Translations under genes and position numbers: made by a program | Source: Patescibacteria group bacterium UBA7396 | GTDB lineage: Bacteria; Patescibacteriota; Gracilibacteria; BD1-5; UBA6164 | DNA: 25,445 bases | Assembly (NCBI GenBank): GCA_002470645.1 | Contig: DKNE01000008.1 | Location: forward strand, 1 to 25,445 | Direction of reading: 5' to 3' | Shown here: piece after piece, positions 1 through 10,866 of the stretch | Layout: each line of letters begins with the position of its first letter | Position numbering within the stretch: the stretch's first letter is position 1 | The notes under the pieces: generated by a model | What the model was told of the DNA's origin: nothing | Seen by the model: the letters and a program-made list of their open reading frames with translations, nothing else | Database searches by the model: none

Positions 1-8
1 TGTCTTTT

Positions 9-677
9 TTATTGAACTTCTTGTGGAATGGTAAGATCTATTTTTTCTCATAAAAATTTCGGTTTTATTTTTAGTATATCCGTACTAAAAAATGCTTTCA
101 CACGAGCTAAAAATTCTCTTCTATTATAATAATTTGCATAAATATATTTTTGTAAATCTGTGTGAATTCAAATACTTTTTATTCCAAGTCTTTCTGTAAT
201 GTAAAGGGCTCTTTTGAGATGAAATTCTTGGGTAAATAAGAGAGCTTTTTCTACTCAAAATATTTCTTTGGCTCTATAAAGAGTATCATACGTATCAAAA
301 CCAGCATAATCAAGATAAATATCGTCTTTTTCTACTCATAAATTTATTAAATAATTTCTCATAGAAGTTGGTTCATCGTAGTGAGATTTTGAGTTATCTC
401 AGGAAACAATAATTTTTTTAATATTACCATTATCATATGCTTTTTTTGCCACTTTGAGTCTATCAGCAAGAATATCAGAAGGTTTTCATCATTCATAAAC
501 TTTCGCTCAAAATACGATTCCAACTTCATAACCTGTAATATCTTCTTCTCAAGAAAATATTTTTCCTTTTGAAAAAGAAAGCACATACAAATTTATGAGA
601 ATAATCAGAAAAAAACTGATGAAAATTCATAAAACTCAGAAAAAAAATATTCTTTTTAATGTAATTTTATTTAGCAT
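9..677 (-). CDS. sanA: SanA/DUF218-family membrane-anchored protein
   Basis: Read with UGA as Gly this is a 222-residue protein of the SanA/YdcF (DUF218) family, linked in other bacteria to envelope integrity and vancomycin exclusion; its exact reaction is unsettled. An N-terminal hydrophobic segment at about residues 10-32 (FFFGVLGIFISFFLIILINL) should anchor it in the membrane. The DUF218 core follows: GAKVYEGGKPSDILADRL, then IIVSGDNS, YDEPTSM, LDYAGFDTYDTLYRAKE and TQEFHLKRALYI, all in SanA order and spacing. At least six conserved glycines are TGA codons. I chose the ATG at 677 because it overlaps the stop of the upstream propeller gene by 11 bases, implying translational coupling. Length is normal for the family. 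Family assignment is strong; physiological role is inferred. Confidence 0.88.
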
Positions 678-2142
678 ATATTTGGAGAGATTTATTTTTT
701 AAATTATCTAAAAACATTTGAAATATTTCTTTCTCTTTTTCTTTGAGAGAATTTGAAGAAAGTATATTTTTTAATTTATTTTCTAAGAGAAGAGTTTTTT
801 CTGGAGAAAGTTTGAACATTTTTAAAATCATTTTTTCTAATTCTTCTCTTGAATATTTTATATTAGGAAAGAGATAGGTAATATCTTGACATTCTATCAT
901 TCCAGCTCAAAGTGAAGCAAATCTAAAATCACTTAACCCTTCTTTAAGATGAAAATAATCATAAAAATCAGGGATGATGAAATTATTTACTATCAAAAAA
1001 TATTCATCATTTTGGTTTTTTATAAATGTTTGATATTCACTTGAATTTGTATATTTATTTGGAAATAGTGAAAAAGTATGTTTTCCATTATCTAAATATC
1101 TTTCATCAATTTTTTTCGCTCTTAAAACTTCTTTTTCGTTGATTTCTAAGATATCATCTCACAAAATTTTATCTCTTTTTACGATAAAAATATCGCCATT
1201 TTCTTTTTTAATAATTGCTTTTATTTGGATAGGGTCATCATAAGAAATATGAATTTTTCCATTTTCGATAAGAGCATAATTATCCCAATCAGTAAGAATA
1301 AAATAAAAATTATCATCATCTTTAAAAACAATATCAAAATAATTATGAGTTTTTCCTGAAAAAGAACCTATTTTTTCAGTATTTTTATAAAAATCATATT
1401 CATTTTCTCCTACTGTTTGGAGCGTGTATAAATATTTTCCACTTGGAGAAAATTTTGAATAATAAATATTTTCACCGATTTCTTTTCCATTTAAAAAGAA
1501 TGTTTCTTTTCCAGATTTTGCAGAATATCAGATAAATGAAATATTTTTTCCATCATTTGATATATGCACATCTCTCACATATGCATCAAGTTTTTCAAAT
1601 AGAATGTTCCCATCTTTTACTACTTTTATAGAATTACTTATTTGATATGCATCAATAAAGAATTTTTTATTTTCAGAAAAATATCTGGTATGAAATTCAA
1701 AATCTTCTACAGGTATGAGTGTGTCATTGGTAAGTATAAGATTTTTTTGATTGATACTTACTTCAAGAGCATATTTTTTTTCATATTCGTTATAAAAGGC
1801 TGACCAATGATTTATATATTCTGCGCTGAGAAGTTTTTGTTTATTTTTGTAGAGGTCTATTTTTTTCCCATTTTCAATTCCATAGAGAATGTTTCCTTCA
1901 TATTCCATATAAATATAATTTATTCCAGATTGGTAGAGTTCTTCATTTTTATAGAGATTATTTTTTTCTAAATAAAAATTATAATTTTCTTTGTCATAAA
2001 AAACAGGGGGTTGTTTTGTTTCTTTTGTTGTATTTATTTCACATTTTTTTGTTCCATAATAAATAGGATATATTATATTTTGTTCACTTGCAAGTGTCGA
2101 AATTGTGAAAGAAAAACATAAAAATGTTATTATCTTTTTCAT
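667..2142 (-). CDS. Exported PD40/WD40-like beta-propeller protein
   Basis: This 491-residue protein begins with a typical Sec signal peptide (MKKIITFLCFSFTISTLA, probable cleavage before SEQ), so it should act outside the cytoplasm. The body carries repeated propeller blades of the PD40 kind, recognisable by strands ending in an S-x-D-G or S-P-S-G turn followed by K-x-hydrophobic runs, for example HISNDGKNISFI at about residues 194-205 and KFSPSGKYLYTL further on. The C-terminal 80 residues are helical and charged, ending EKEKEIFQMFLDNLKNKS, so a non-propeller tail is likely. The catalytic or binding role is unknown; related propellers bind ligands or partner proteins. It is the first gene of a two-gene operon with the SanA homologue, with which it overlaps. 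Glycine in the middle of the gene (near 1528-1530) is TGA. Confidence 0.75.
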
Positions 2143-2251
2143 ATTATAAATTTAAAAATAAAGTATTATTTGTATAATATATATTTATTTATTTTTCAGA
2201 AAAGATTTTTTAAAGTCAGCTTGTATATTTATAAAAAAATAGTATATCTAA

Positions 2252-2986
2252 TACACAGTAATTAAAGACTGAAAAGAAGTAGATGCATGAGGATATGGGA
2301 TGATATATTCTATAAAATATTCCTCTAACTGAGAAAGTTTTGCTTTTGCTGGTGAAAAAAATTGGAAATATGTAATAGTCAAAGATGGTATTGAAAATGA
2401 AATAAAAATTAGTATATATGATGAGATTAATATAGTTAATTTTATATTTACTGAGGATTTAAAACATTTTGCTTTTGTTACTGAAAAGAAATTCCAGTCT
2501 AAAATATATATAGATTGAGATGAACTTGCTGATACATATGACTATTTAGATTCTCTGATATTTTCACCAGACTGAGAAGGTTTAGCATTTGTTACTCAAA
2601 AAGATTGAAAATATGTAGTAATTAAAAATGGAGAACAAATAGATATGAATAAATATGATGATATTTATGCTCTATGATACTCACCAGACTGAAAACATTT
2701 TGCTTTTGCTGCTAAAAAAGATTGGAAAAATATTTTAGTGCAAGATGGAAAAGAAAATGAAATATATAACGATACGAGTATATCTAATTTTATATTTTCA
2801 CCAGATGGTAAAGGTTTTGCTTTTACAGCTCAAGAAGGTTGAAAAGAAGTTATATTTAAAAATAATAAAAAGATAAATAGGCTTATCTATGATAAAGTTT
2901 CTCCTTTAAAATATTCATTAGATGGTAAAAAATTATCTATTTTTGCAGAGGTGGATTGAAAAAAAATGGCATGTAGTATAAAATAA
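2252..2986 (+). pseudogene. 5'-truncated PD40 beta-propeller remnant
   Basis: The plus-strand frame encodes about six propeller repeats of roughly 40 residues, each with the signature FSPDGxxFAFxxxKDGK (for example FSPDGEGLAFVTQKDGK and YSPDGKHFAFAAKKDWK). The first ATG is at 2300 and would give 228 residues. Recognisable repeat sequence (VIKDGKEVDAGGYG) continues upstream of that ATG until a TAA at 2249-2251, and there is no signal peptide or start codon to account for it. The simplest reading is that the 5' end of a longer exported propeller gene was lost, leaving a remnant that may still be translated from 2300. It is not a copy of the minus-strand propeller next door at residue level, only the same fold. 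The 150 bases between the two propeller genes hold nothing I recognise apart from AT-rich likely promoter sequence. Confidence 0.6.
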
Positions 2987-3058
2987 TAATTTAATACTGG
3001 AAAAGTTTTATCAAAAAAAGAAAATGATATTTCTCCAGAGGGGAATTAGATACCAAGG

Positions 3059-3088
3059 AGAGCTGAAAAAATTCAGCTCTTTTTTTTG
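3059..3088 (+). terminator. Rho-independent terminator
   Basis: A perfect 9-bp stem (AGAGCTGAA pairing with TTCAGCTCT) around a 4-base A loop is followed by eight T. It lies about 70 bases after the propeller remnant and just before the promoter of the kinase operon, separating the two transcription units. Confidence 0.9.
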
Positions 3089-3096
3089 TCTGTTTT

Positions 3097-3125
3097 TTGC
3101 AATTCCATCACGAATATGATACAAT
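3097..3125 (+). promoter_or_regulatory. Probable promoter of the kinase operon
   Basis: TTGCAA (3097-3102), a 17-base spacer and TACAAT (3120-3125) match the sigma70-type consensus at 9 of 12 positions. It lies right after a terminator and 31 bases before the ATG at 3157. Confidence 0.5.
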
Positions 3126-3156
3126 AAAGTGAGTATTTTATTTTTTTCTTTGCTTT

Positions 3157-4881
3157 ATGGCGGAAACTCTTGTAAATCATAATGAATACATAAACCGTAT
3201 TGATGTGAAAGGTGATAAAATTGCTGATAGTTTTGCCGAAAATCAGATTAAAAACAAAGCCAAAGAGTACGTGGAAAAGAAAGTACAAAGTTGAATGAGT
3301 AAAGAACAACTTGAGAATTTACTCAAAGAGATAAAACAACTTCTCGAGAGACAAGATATTGAAAGAGTCGATTTGATGACAGAGTTAAAACGAAAAGAAG
3401 TTTCAGAAATAAAAGAAAATATAGATAAAGAAGCACTTATACAGGAAGCAAAAACGATGATATATGAGAAACTTGGTATAAAAGAAAACCAAAAAGCAAA
3501 CTCACCTCTGGAAAACTTCCTCAAATGAACAGTCGATGAACTTGTAATATGAAACTATGAACTTGCTATTGATATTTGGAACACAAATGGAAAAATAATT
3601 CTTGATAGCTTAAAACAACTTGCTACTTGGGAATGAATAAAAAAAGTTACTGAGTGACTCGGAGAATCTATCTGGAATTTATTCTCTTGAAGTGCTTACG
3701 AAAAATGAAAATCCGCAGCTCAGTTATGATTACTGACAACTGTCGCTGGAGTATGACTTGCTGTTGGAAGAAAGTGATTCAGAGTTGGAATGAAAGAACT
3801 AAAGAATTTTAGAGCTCACAAAGAAAATATTCCCACAAGTCCTGAAGTAAAATGAGTCGTACAAGAAACCTCAAAAAAAGTGGAAGAACTCGTTCCCAAA
3901 AAACAAATAGATTTTGAGAAGTTACTAGTGGAAGATGTAAAAAAACTTTGACCAAAAGAAAGACTTGAAGCAGGAAGTTTTTATCTCAAAGGAAAGAAAT
4001 TTACACCAGAACAAGAACAAGCTATTTTAAAAGCTCATGAAACCGGAATACCAAACAAAGATGGAAAATTTAGCGTTTGAGATTTAAGAAAAAAATATAT
4101 AATATTGGAAAAGGCTTGATTTAATGATAATGAAATAAGAACGCTTATGGAAAAAGGAGTTTGTTGAAAAGAAAAGTTACCAAAATGAGATATACTTTAC
4201 TCTCATCCAGAATATAGTTTTTTGGAAAAGTATAAAGAAGTGTTATGAGAAAATCTGAATATAGACGATATTGTCTGAGAATGACAAAACGCAGTAATTA
4301 TTGCAAATAAAAAGGATCCTTGATATGTTGTGAAAGTTGCTAAAGATAAAAAATGAGTTGATAATCTAAAAATAGAATTAGCAAACCATAAAATCTTTTA
4401 TGGGGCGTACCTAGAATGACTTACAACATGAAAGATTTCTCAAAATATTATAATTCCAGAAATAAAAGATATTTGAAAAGAATGAGCCTTTTTAGTATGA
4501 CGCATTCATTGAGAAACTTTGTATTCGCAAAGTGTAAGAAAAGTTTTAGAATCTAAATGAATACAATTAGAAAAATGAATGAGTGACAAAGCAATTGATT
4601 CCCTTGTTGATAAAAAATATAGTTATTTACAAAGTGAAATTAATAAACAAGCATATAAAGATTTAGCAAGTATATTAGGAATTAATCATTTTGATGAAGT
4701 TCTATGAATATGATATTATCTCGACAAAAATATTGATAATCCAATATTAAATGCTATGAGATATATAAAAGAACATTCACCTAATTGATTAATACACAAT
4801 GACTTACATTCTGGAAACATTATGATAGATTGAGATAAAAATTATATAATCGACTATTGAAAAGTAAAAGAAACAAAATAA
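3157..4881 (+). CDS. Large protein with C-terminal protein-kinase-like domain
   Basis: A 574-residue multidomain protein. Residues 1-130 are charged and helical, probably coiled coil (KEQLENLLKEIKQLLERQDI). Residues about 187-206 form a hydrophobic Gly-rich segment (AAQLGLLTTVAGVGLAVG), a possible membrane helix. Residues about 262-345 form a helical module (RLEAGSFYLKGKKFTPEQEQ, then AILKAHETG, then ILEKAGFNDNEIRTLMEKG). From about 370 the sequence resembles the protein-kinase/aminoglycoside-phosphotransferase fold: GEGQNAVI as glycine loop, VVKVAKDK with the ATP-binding Lys, HNDLHSGNIMI as catalytic loop (Asp and Asn present, about 546-556), and IDYG replacing DFG. Catalysis therefore looks possible; the substrate is unknown. 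It leads a three-gene operon with two unknown small proteins. Many glycines are TGA. It could be a signalling kinase, a resistance-type phosphotransferase or an effector; I cannot decide. Confidence 0.7.
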
Positions 4882-4899
4882 TTTTATAACTATGAAAAT

Positions 4900-5280
4900 A
4901 TGTTAACTACGCAATTTAAAGACATCACTTATGAATCTGAAAGGGATTTATGAACGCTTGAATCAAAGATCTTTTATATTCTAGAAGGGAAATGAGCTTT
5001 CATCGATTTTGATTATGAAAAGGATATAATAAAACTAAACAAACAACTGGTGCTTTATAAACTTTGATTATCGAATTATTTGTTAGAATCTGATAATAAA
5101 GACTTTCTGGAATTATCAAAAGAGAACTTAGTATGAAACTGAGTAGAAATCTTATGAAATTTTGAAAGACAATGAAAGTTTTATTTAATACTATATAAAC
5201 CTGATATTAATGGATGAATTCCTCCTGAAATATTTTTTGAAACAAAAAGAAAAGTTCAAGATGTTATTCAAACAAAATAA
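4900..5280 (+). CDS. Hypothetical protein, kinase operon gene 2
   Basis: A 126-residue soluble protein with no signal peptide or membrane helix. It starts 18 bases after the kinase gene and ends 2 bases before the next start, so all three genes should be on one message. The ATG at 4900 is chosen because an ATG at 4892 runs at once into TAA. The sequence is acidic and mixed alpha/beta (LESKIFYILEGKGAFIDFDY, later FYLILYKPDINGGIPPEIFF); I do not recognise a family. Its obligatory position behind the kinase suggests a substrate, regulator or immunity-type partner, which is inference only. Several glycines are TGA. Confidence 0.72.
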
Positions 5281-5282
5281 TT

Positions 5283-5825
5283 ATGAAAAATGTATCTGAA
5301 CGCACATGAGAAGAATATGTGAAAATTAAAACTCATGCAAAATTTATCAATTGAGATTTTGTTCCTGAAAATATTCTCAATTTAATGAAACATGATTTAA
5401 TTACTAATAAATTAGAATGATCACATAAAGAAATAATTCCTTTATGAGTCATTTATAATATTGCTCCTCTCAGTTATGCTTTAGAATTTAGGAGTGAAGA
5501 AGAATCTTTAAGAAATATAGAATTATTAAAAACTCTCAGAGAAGTACAAGATAAAATTAATTTCTGAGAATGATACTCTATACCTGAAGAAATATATGGA
5601 ACTATTGATTTTAAAGATGGGAAATATTATAGCGTTTTATGATTTAATAAAATTCCTCAACTCAAAAATGCGGATACTTCATATTTTTGACTCATAGTAT
5701 CAGCACTTACATATTTAAATAGCTTAAATATCGAACAACTAGATACCATACTACAAAGCACAAATAGTCCATTATTGGTAACGGAAATAAACAAAATAAA
5801 AGCAAGTAAAGTGTTAGAAAAATAG
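5283..5825 (+). CDS. Hypothetical protein, kinase operon gene 3
   Basis: A 180-residue soluble protein beginning 2 bases after the preceding stop. It has no signal peptide or transmembrane segment, and I recognise no catalytic motif. The C-terminal half has a pattern of hydrophobic strands and helices (YYSVLGFNKIPQLKN, then YFGLIVSALTYLNSLNIEQL). It ends with TAG and is followed within 40 bases by a strong terminator, marking it as the last gene of the operon. Function unknown; the gene organisation ties it to the kinase. Confidence 0.72.
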
Positions 5826-5860
5826 ATTTTGGTTATTAAGCTATTATAATTCATCCCTTG

Positions 5861-5908
5861 AAAAAGTCTCAAATGTTAATTTTTTATTAATTTTTGGGAC
5901 TTTTTTAT
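5861..5908 (+). terminator. Terminator of the kinase operon
   Basis: AAAAGTCTCAAA pairs with TTTGGGACTTTT (one T-G wobble), with an inner TTAAT/ATTAA extension, and runs into TTTTTT. It directly precedes the left inverted repeat of the restriction cassette. Confidence 0.75.
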
Positions 5909-5946
5909 TAAGATAATTCGTGTTCAGTGTTTTTGAGTGCTTGTCA
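5909..5946 (+). repeat. Left inverted repeat flanking the restriction-modification operon
   Basis: Begins with the 15-mer taagataattcgtgt, found exactly inverted at 13976-13990, and continues into a diverged part (TTTTTG, then CTTGxCA). By hand alignment about 30 of 38 positions match the inverted partner at 13954-13990. The pair encloses exactly the four-gene operon 6043-13626. Confidence 0.6.
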
Positions 5947-5973
5947 GTTACTTTTGCCTTAAAAAACTAAATA

Positions 5974-6003
5974 TTGATTTGCTTTTTTATGTATTTTTAA
6001 TAT
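5974..6003 (+). promoter_or_regulatory. Possible promoter of the restriction-modification operon
   Basis: TTGATT (5974-5979), an 18-base spacer and TAATAT (5998-6003), 40 bases before the methyltransferase ATG. Such matches are easy to find in AT-rich DNA, so this is tentative; the rest of the 5947-6042 stretch shows nothing else. Confidence 0.35.
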
Positions 6004-6042
6004 ATTCATATTTAATTTTTAGATAACCATTTATAAATATTT

Positions 6043-7134
6043 ATGTCAACAAAAAAAGTTAAGGTTATAGATTTATTTTGCTGAATTTGATGAATTACAA
6101 GAGGATTTGTTAATAAAAAATTTGAGGTAGTTGCTTGAATCGATTTTGAATGAAGTTGTAAATTTTGATACGAAAAAAACAATAATGGGGCAAAGTTTAT
6201 TCATAAAGATATCAGAGATGTAAATAAAGAAGAAATTGAATCTTTGTATTGAAATGATTGCAATATAAGAGTTCTTGTATGATGCGCTCCTTGTCAGCCA
6301 TTTTCCTGAATGAATACAAAAAAGTCTGATTATTTTTTTGATGAAGATAAAGCAAACTTAAGAAGTCCTTTAGATAAATTTGCAAGTCTTGTTGAAGAAA
6401 CTCTTCCAACAATAGTATCAATGGAAAATGTAGCAAACTTAGCAAATAAGGAAAAATATCCTGCATTTAAACATTTTCTAGATGTACTAGATAAAAATAA
6501 ATACACAGTTTCTTATAAGGTAGTAGATACGAGTGATTATGGTATTCCTCAAAAAAGAAGGAGGTTAGTCCTTCTTGCATCAAGATTATGAAATATTGAA
6601 CTTATAGAAACAACATCCAGTAAGAAAAAAACTGTATATGAAACGATTGCTCATTTGCCTCCAATTTGAATTTGAGAGACTCATCCAAATGATCCTTACC
6701 ATAGAACTCAATGAATGAGTGAACTCAATAAGACAAGAATTAAGGCTATTCCAAAAAATGGATGAACTTTAGCAAAGACAAAATGAGCAGAACATCTTGT
6801 AGTTGATTGTCATAAAAAAGATTCTTGAAAAGCTTATGGGTGTAGTGTGTATGGAAGAATGAAATGGGATGAACCATCTCCAACACTTACAACACTTTGT
6901 CTGGGGATATGAAATGGGAGGTATGGTCATCCCGAACAGGACAGAGCTATTTCTCTTAGAGAAGCATCACTTATACAAACATTCCCAATAGATTATGAGT
7001 TTACAGAAAATAAAAAAGAATATAATTTACAAAAAGTAGTAAGGCAAATAGGAAATGCTGTACCTGTAAAGCTTGGTGAAGTAATAGCTGAAAGTATAAA
7101 AAATCATCTAAATAAATATTGAATTATTTCTTAA
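6043..7134 (+). CDS. DNA (cytosine-5) methyltransferase
   Basis: A 363-residue C5-cytosine methyltransferase that transfers a methyl group from S-adenosylmethionine to cytosine in a specific DNA site. Motif I is DLFCGIGGITRGF (residues 9-21), with three of its four glycines encoded by TGA. Motif IV with the catalytic Cys is GCAPCQPFSG (about 82-91), motif VI is ENV (about 128), motif VIII is QKRRRL (about 170), followed by a target-recognition region of roughly 110 residues. Motif IX includes SPTLTT and motif X is QIGNAVPV (about 336). All catalytic motifs are intact and the length is normal, so activity is expected; the recognition site cannot be read from sequence. It is the first gene of a tight four-gene operon and should protect the host from the downstream nuclease functions. 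By hand count 18 of 29 glycines are TGA. Confidence 0.95.
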
Positions 7135-7143
7135 TTTTAAAAT

Positions 7144-9135
7144 ATGGGAATCAATGCAAACTGAGAAATTTTAAAGGCTACATTAGAAAAAGTATGTTCT
7201 GGTTGAATTGATAAAGGAAAACTTATTCAAGACGCAATATATATTCTAGAAGAAGCAAATAAGCTTGAATCAAAAAATCTAGCAAATAATGAAACTAAAA
7301 TAGGTTTAGTATATTGAAAAGTTCAGAGTTGAAAAACAAATGCGATGATAGCAACTACTGCTCTTGCATTTGATAATTGATATAAGATTGCTATTATAAT
7401 GACTTCAAATAATACTGAACTTGTAGAACAGACTGCTTTAAGATTACAATCCAAAATTAGTGGTATTGATTCACTTATTGAAACATATAAATATCAAGAT
7501 TTAAAAAAGTGAAACCATCTTTCAATTGAAGCTCTATTGGATGAAAATATAAAAATAGTAATTGTGGCTGCAAAAGGATCTACTTCACTTGATTATGTTA
7601 TTAGTTTTTTGGAGAAGCTTGATAAAAAAAGCAAAGCAATAATTTTTGATGATGAATGAGATAATTATAGTCTTGATAATAATAGAAATGCTAGAGATAA
7701 GGATGAAGATCTCCCTCCAACAAAAATTAATGATTTAATATTTTCTAGACTTAGAAATAAAATTGATCATGTTTTAATTAGTGTTACCTGAACTCCACAA
7801 TGAGTTCTACTCGAGGGAACAAATGAATCACTCGGTTTTAAATATCTTCTTGAGCCATGAGAAGCATATGTATGAGGAGAGACTTTTTTTAGTGAAGAAT
7901 TACCAGAAGAGAATCAATATATAGAAATATTAGATCCATCTGAGGTAATTCAAGTTCATGAAACAAAAACAGTTTCTGTTTGATTAAAAGATGCTCTTAT
8001 GGATTTTTACGTGGTTTCTACTTTATATAATATAGAAAAATCAAAATATGCTGAATTTTTATGCCACCCTCATCAAACAGTATCATATCATGCAAGCTTT
8101 AAGGAAGCAATAGAAAAATTTCATAATACTATCATTAATAGAATTCAGAAGTGAGATATCTCATTGAGTAAAGAGTTTGAAGAAATATTTCATAAGAGAA
8201 AGTTAAAAGAGGGGAAGGTGAAATTTTTCGATCAATTTGAAAAACTCTTGAAGACAAATATTTTGAAAACAAAAATTCTACTTATGAATGCTTCACAAAA
8301 AGATACCATGGTACCTGAAAGGCATCATATTCTTATTTGATGAAATATACTTTGAAGATGAGTAACAATAGAGAATATGCTTGTAATGTATTATTGAAGA
8401 AATGCAAAATCTACAAATATGGATACACTCTATCAACATGCTCGTATGTTTTGATACAGAAGACCAATGCTTGATTTTATGAGGATATACATGCCTGAGC
8501 AAATCTATGCAAAATTCCATGCAACCTATGAAACTGATGAGTGACTTAGAGAAATGGTGAAAAAGAATCCTTATGGGAATTTTCCAATAACGCTTTATGA
8601 TAATAATACAGGATTAAAACTTACTAGAAAACAAATAGAATCAAAAGACTTCTTATCTGATGCGTTTATTCCTAGAAGACAATTTTATCCGAATCATATC
8701 TCAGAAGAACTCCACAAAAAGAATGCTTTGAAATATGAAGAACTTGCAAAAAAAATAAATCTTATGGATGAAAAATTTGTAGATATCGATGATATTGTAG
8801 CAATTCTTTCAGAAATAGAAACAAGTTCAAAAAATCAATGGAAAGGAAATCGTCCTATTGCTATACTCAAATGACTGTTAGAAGATGAGAGAATCAAACA
8901 AGTAAAAGTTACAACCAATAGTGCAGAAAAACGTGGATGGAGAGATGGAGCGATAGGAACAGGTACTCTTGACGGAACAAGAATCGAAGATATGAGAAAA
9001 GAAAATTGTATCAGTATTTGTTTTTCTCGTTTTGCTTATAAAGGCAGACCTGAGCTTGGAACTATCTGGTATCCAACAATGGTATTTCCAGAAAGAATGG
9101 ATGGAATCGGAAAAGTATATATTACAAAAAAATAA
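7144..9135 (+). CDS. Z1-domain P-loop ATPase
   Basis: A 663-residue protein. Residues about 57-67 form a Walker A motif, YGKVQSGKTNA, with both glycines encoded by TGA; DDEGD at about 169-173 is the likely Walker B-like acidic patch. The hallmark of the Z1 family follows at about 398-440: GGNILGRGVTIENMLVMYYG, then TLYQHARMFGYRR, which corresponds to helicase motifs V and VI. Z1 proteins are superfamily-2-like ATPases found in restriction systems beside cytosine methyltransferases, usually with a separate PD-(D/E)XK nuclease. No nuclease motif is evident in the C-terminal 200 residues here. It begins 9 bases after the methyltransferase stop and ends 2 bases before mod. Probable role: ATP-driven DNA translocation or target sensing in restriction. 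Confidence 0.85.
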
Positions 9136-9137
9136 TT

Positions 9138-10856
9138 ATGACACAAAAGTTAGAACTTACTTGGGTAGGAAAAAATAATAGGATACGACTTGAACCTCGA
9201 ATCCTTGTTGAGGATAAAGAAAAATCCTATGGAGATACTGAATCAGGAAATATGCTCATACACGGAGATAATCTCCTTGCACTCAAAGCACTAGAACAAG
9301 ACTATACAGGAAAAATTAAATGTATTTATATAGACCCTCCATATAATACTGGGAATGCTTTTGAACACTATGATGATGGACTAGAGCACTCTGAATGGCT
9401 CAATCTCATGAAACCAAGACTTGAGATTTTGAGAAGACTTTTGAGAGATGATGGAAGTATATGGATTTCAATAGATGATACTGAACAAGCCTATCTTAAT
9501 GTACTTTGTTCAGAGATATTTTGAAGAATGAATTTTGTTGCATGTCTGCCAACAATTATGAACCTTAAGTGAAATCAGGACCAATTTTGATTTGCTGGTA
9601 CTCATGAATACACTTTAGTATTTGCAAAAAATAAGTCTTTGTTGAGATTAAACTCTTTTAATATAAATGAAGATGATTTAATAGATTCTTGGTTTGAAGA
9701 TGATATTTGATTATTTAAATTATGAGCTCCAATGAGGGCAACCTGAGAAGAATCGAATAGAGATGATAGACCTTTTATGTTTTATCCGATTTTTATAAAG
9801 AATCAAGAAATCATAACAGTAAAAGAAGATGAGTTTGTTAAAATTTATGATAAAAAAGAAAAGATATTTAATGATGACTACTTAAATGAACTTATAAAAG
9901 AATATGAAGTGAAATGATATAGTACTATTTTACCAATGGTTGATAAAAATAAGTACTGAAGATGGAGGTGGTGATATAATCCTGAAAATATTTCTAGATT
10001 AAATTATGATGTTATTATTAAAAATACTAAAAATTGATACTCATTATATAAAAAACAAAGACCAGAATTATGAGAGTTACCTTCAAAAAAACCAAAATCC
10101 ATTTTTTATAAACCTGAATATAGTAGTTGAAATGGAACCACTCAAGTAAAAGCTATCTTTTGATACAAAGCATTTGATTATCCAAAACCTGAGTGACTTT
10201 TAAAGGATATAATTGAACTAGCCTCTAACGAAGAAGATATAATATTGGATAGTTTCTTATGAAGTTGAACTACTGCATCTGTAGCACAAAAATTAAATAG
10301 AAAATACATTGGTATTGAAATGTGAAAACATGCATATACTCTTTGTAAAGTTCGCCTTGATAAAGTTATAGATGGAACAGATACTGGAGGAATTACTAAG
10401 GCTTTAAACTGGCAATGAGGAGGAGGATATAAGTTCTATGAACTTGGTCCTTCATTGATGCAAAAGGACGAACGAGGAAGATATATTATCAATCCTGAAA
10501 TGGACGGAGAATCTCTTGTAAAAGCTTTGTGTAAGATAGAAAATTTTAAATATCTTCCACGAGGAGAAAGTGACTTTATAAAACATGGATATTCTACTGA
10601 AAGAGATTTTCTCCATGTAACTACAAGACATATAGATCAAGAGATGATTAATAGCATACAGTCAAAGTATTTGAACAGTGATGAAAGTATTCTCATATTT
10701 GCAAAAAGTTTTTCTACAGATTTGAGGCTTCCTACAAATATACAGGTAAAAAAAATCCCAACAGAGATTTTGAGAAAATGTGAATACGCAAAGGATAATT
10801 ATAGCTTACCAGTGCTTTCTGATATAGAGGAAGACGATGTAATATCTAACTCATAA
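9138..10856 (+). CDS. mod: Type III restriction-modification Mod subunit (adenine-N6 methyltransferase)
   Basis: A 572-residue beta-class amino-methyltransferase. After HGDNLLALKAL comes catalytic motif IV DPPYN (residues about 65-69). Motif I, DSFLGSGTTA (about 370-379), comes later, the order typical of type III Mod proteins; both glycines of its GSG are TGA. The region between them, about 130-330, is variable and should carry target recognition. The C-terminal part (about 440-572) probably contacts Res. Mod methylates one adenine in a short asymmetric site and also gives the restriction complex its specificity. It starts 2 bases after the Z1 gene and is followed after 10 bases by res, so the type III genes share the message with the cytosine methyltransferase. 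No repeat tract suggestive of phase variation was seen. Confidence 0.93.
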
Positions 10857-10866
10857 TGCAATTTGT

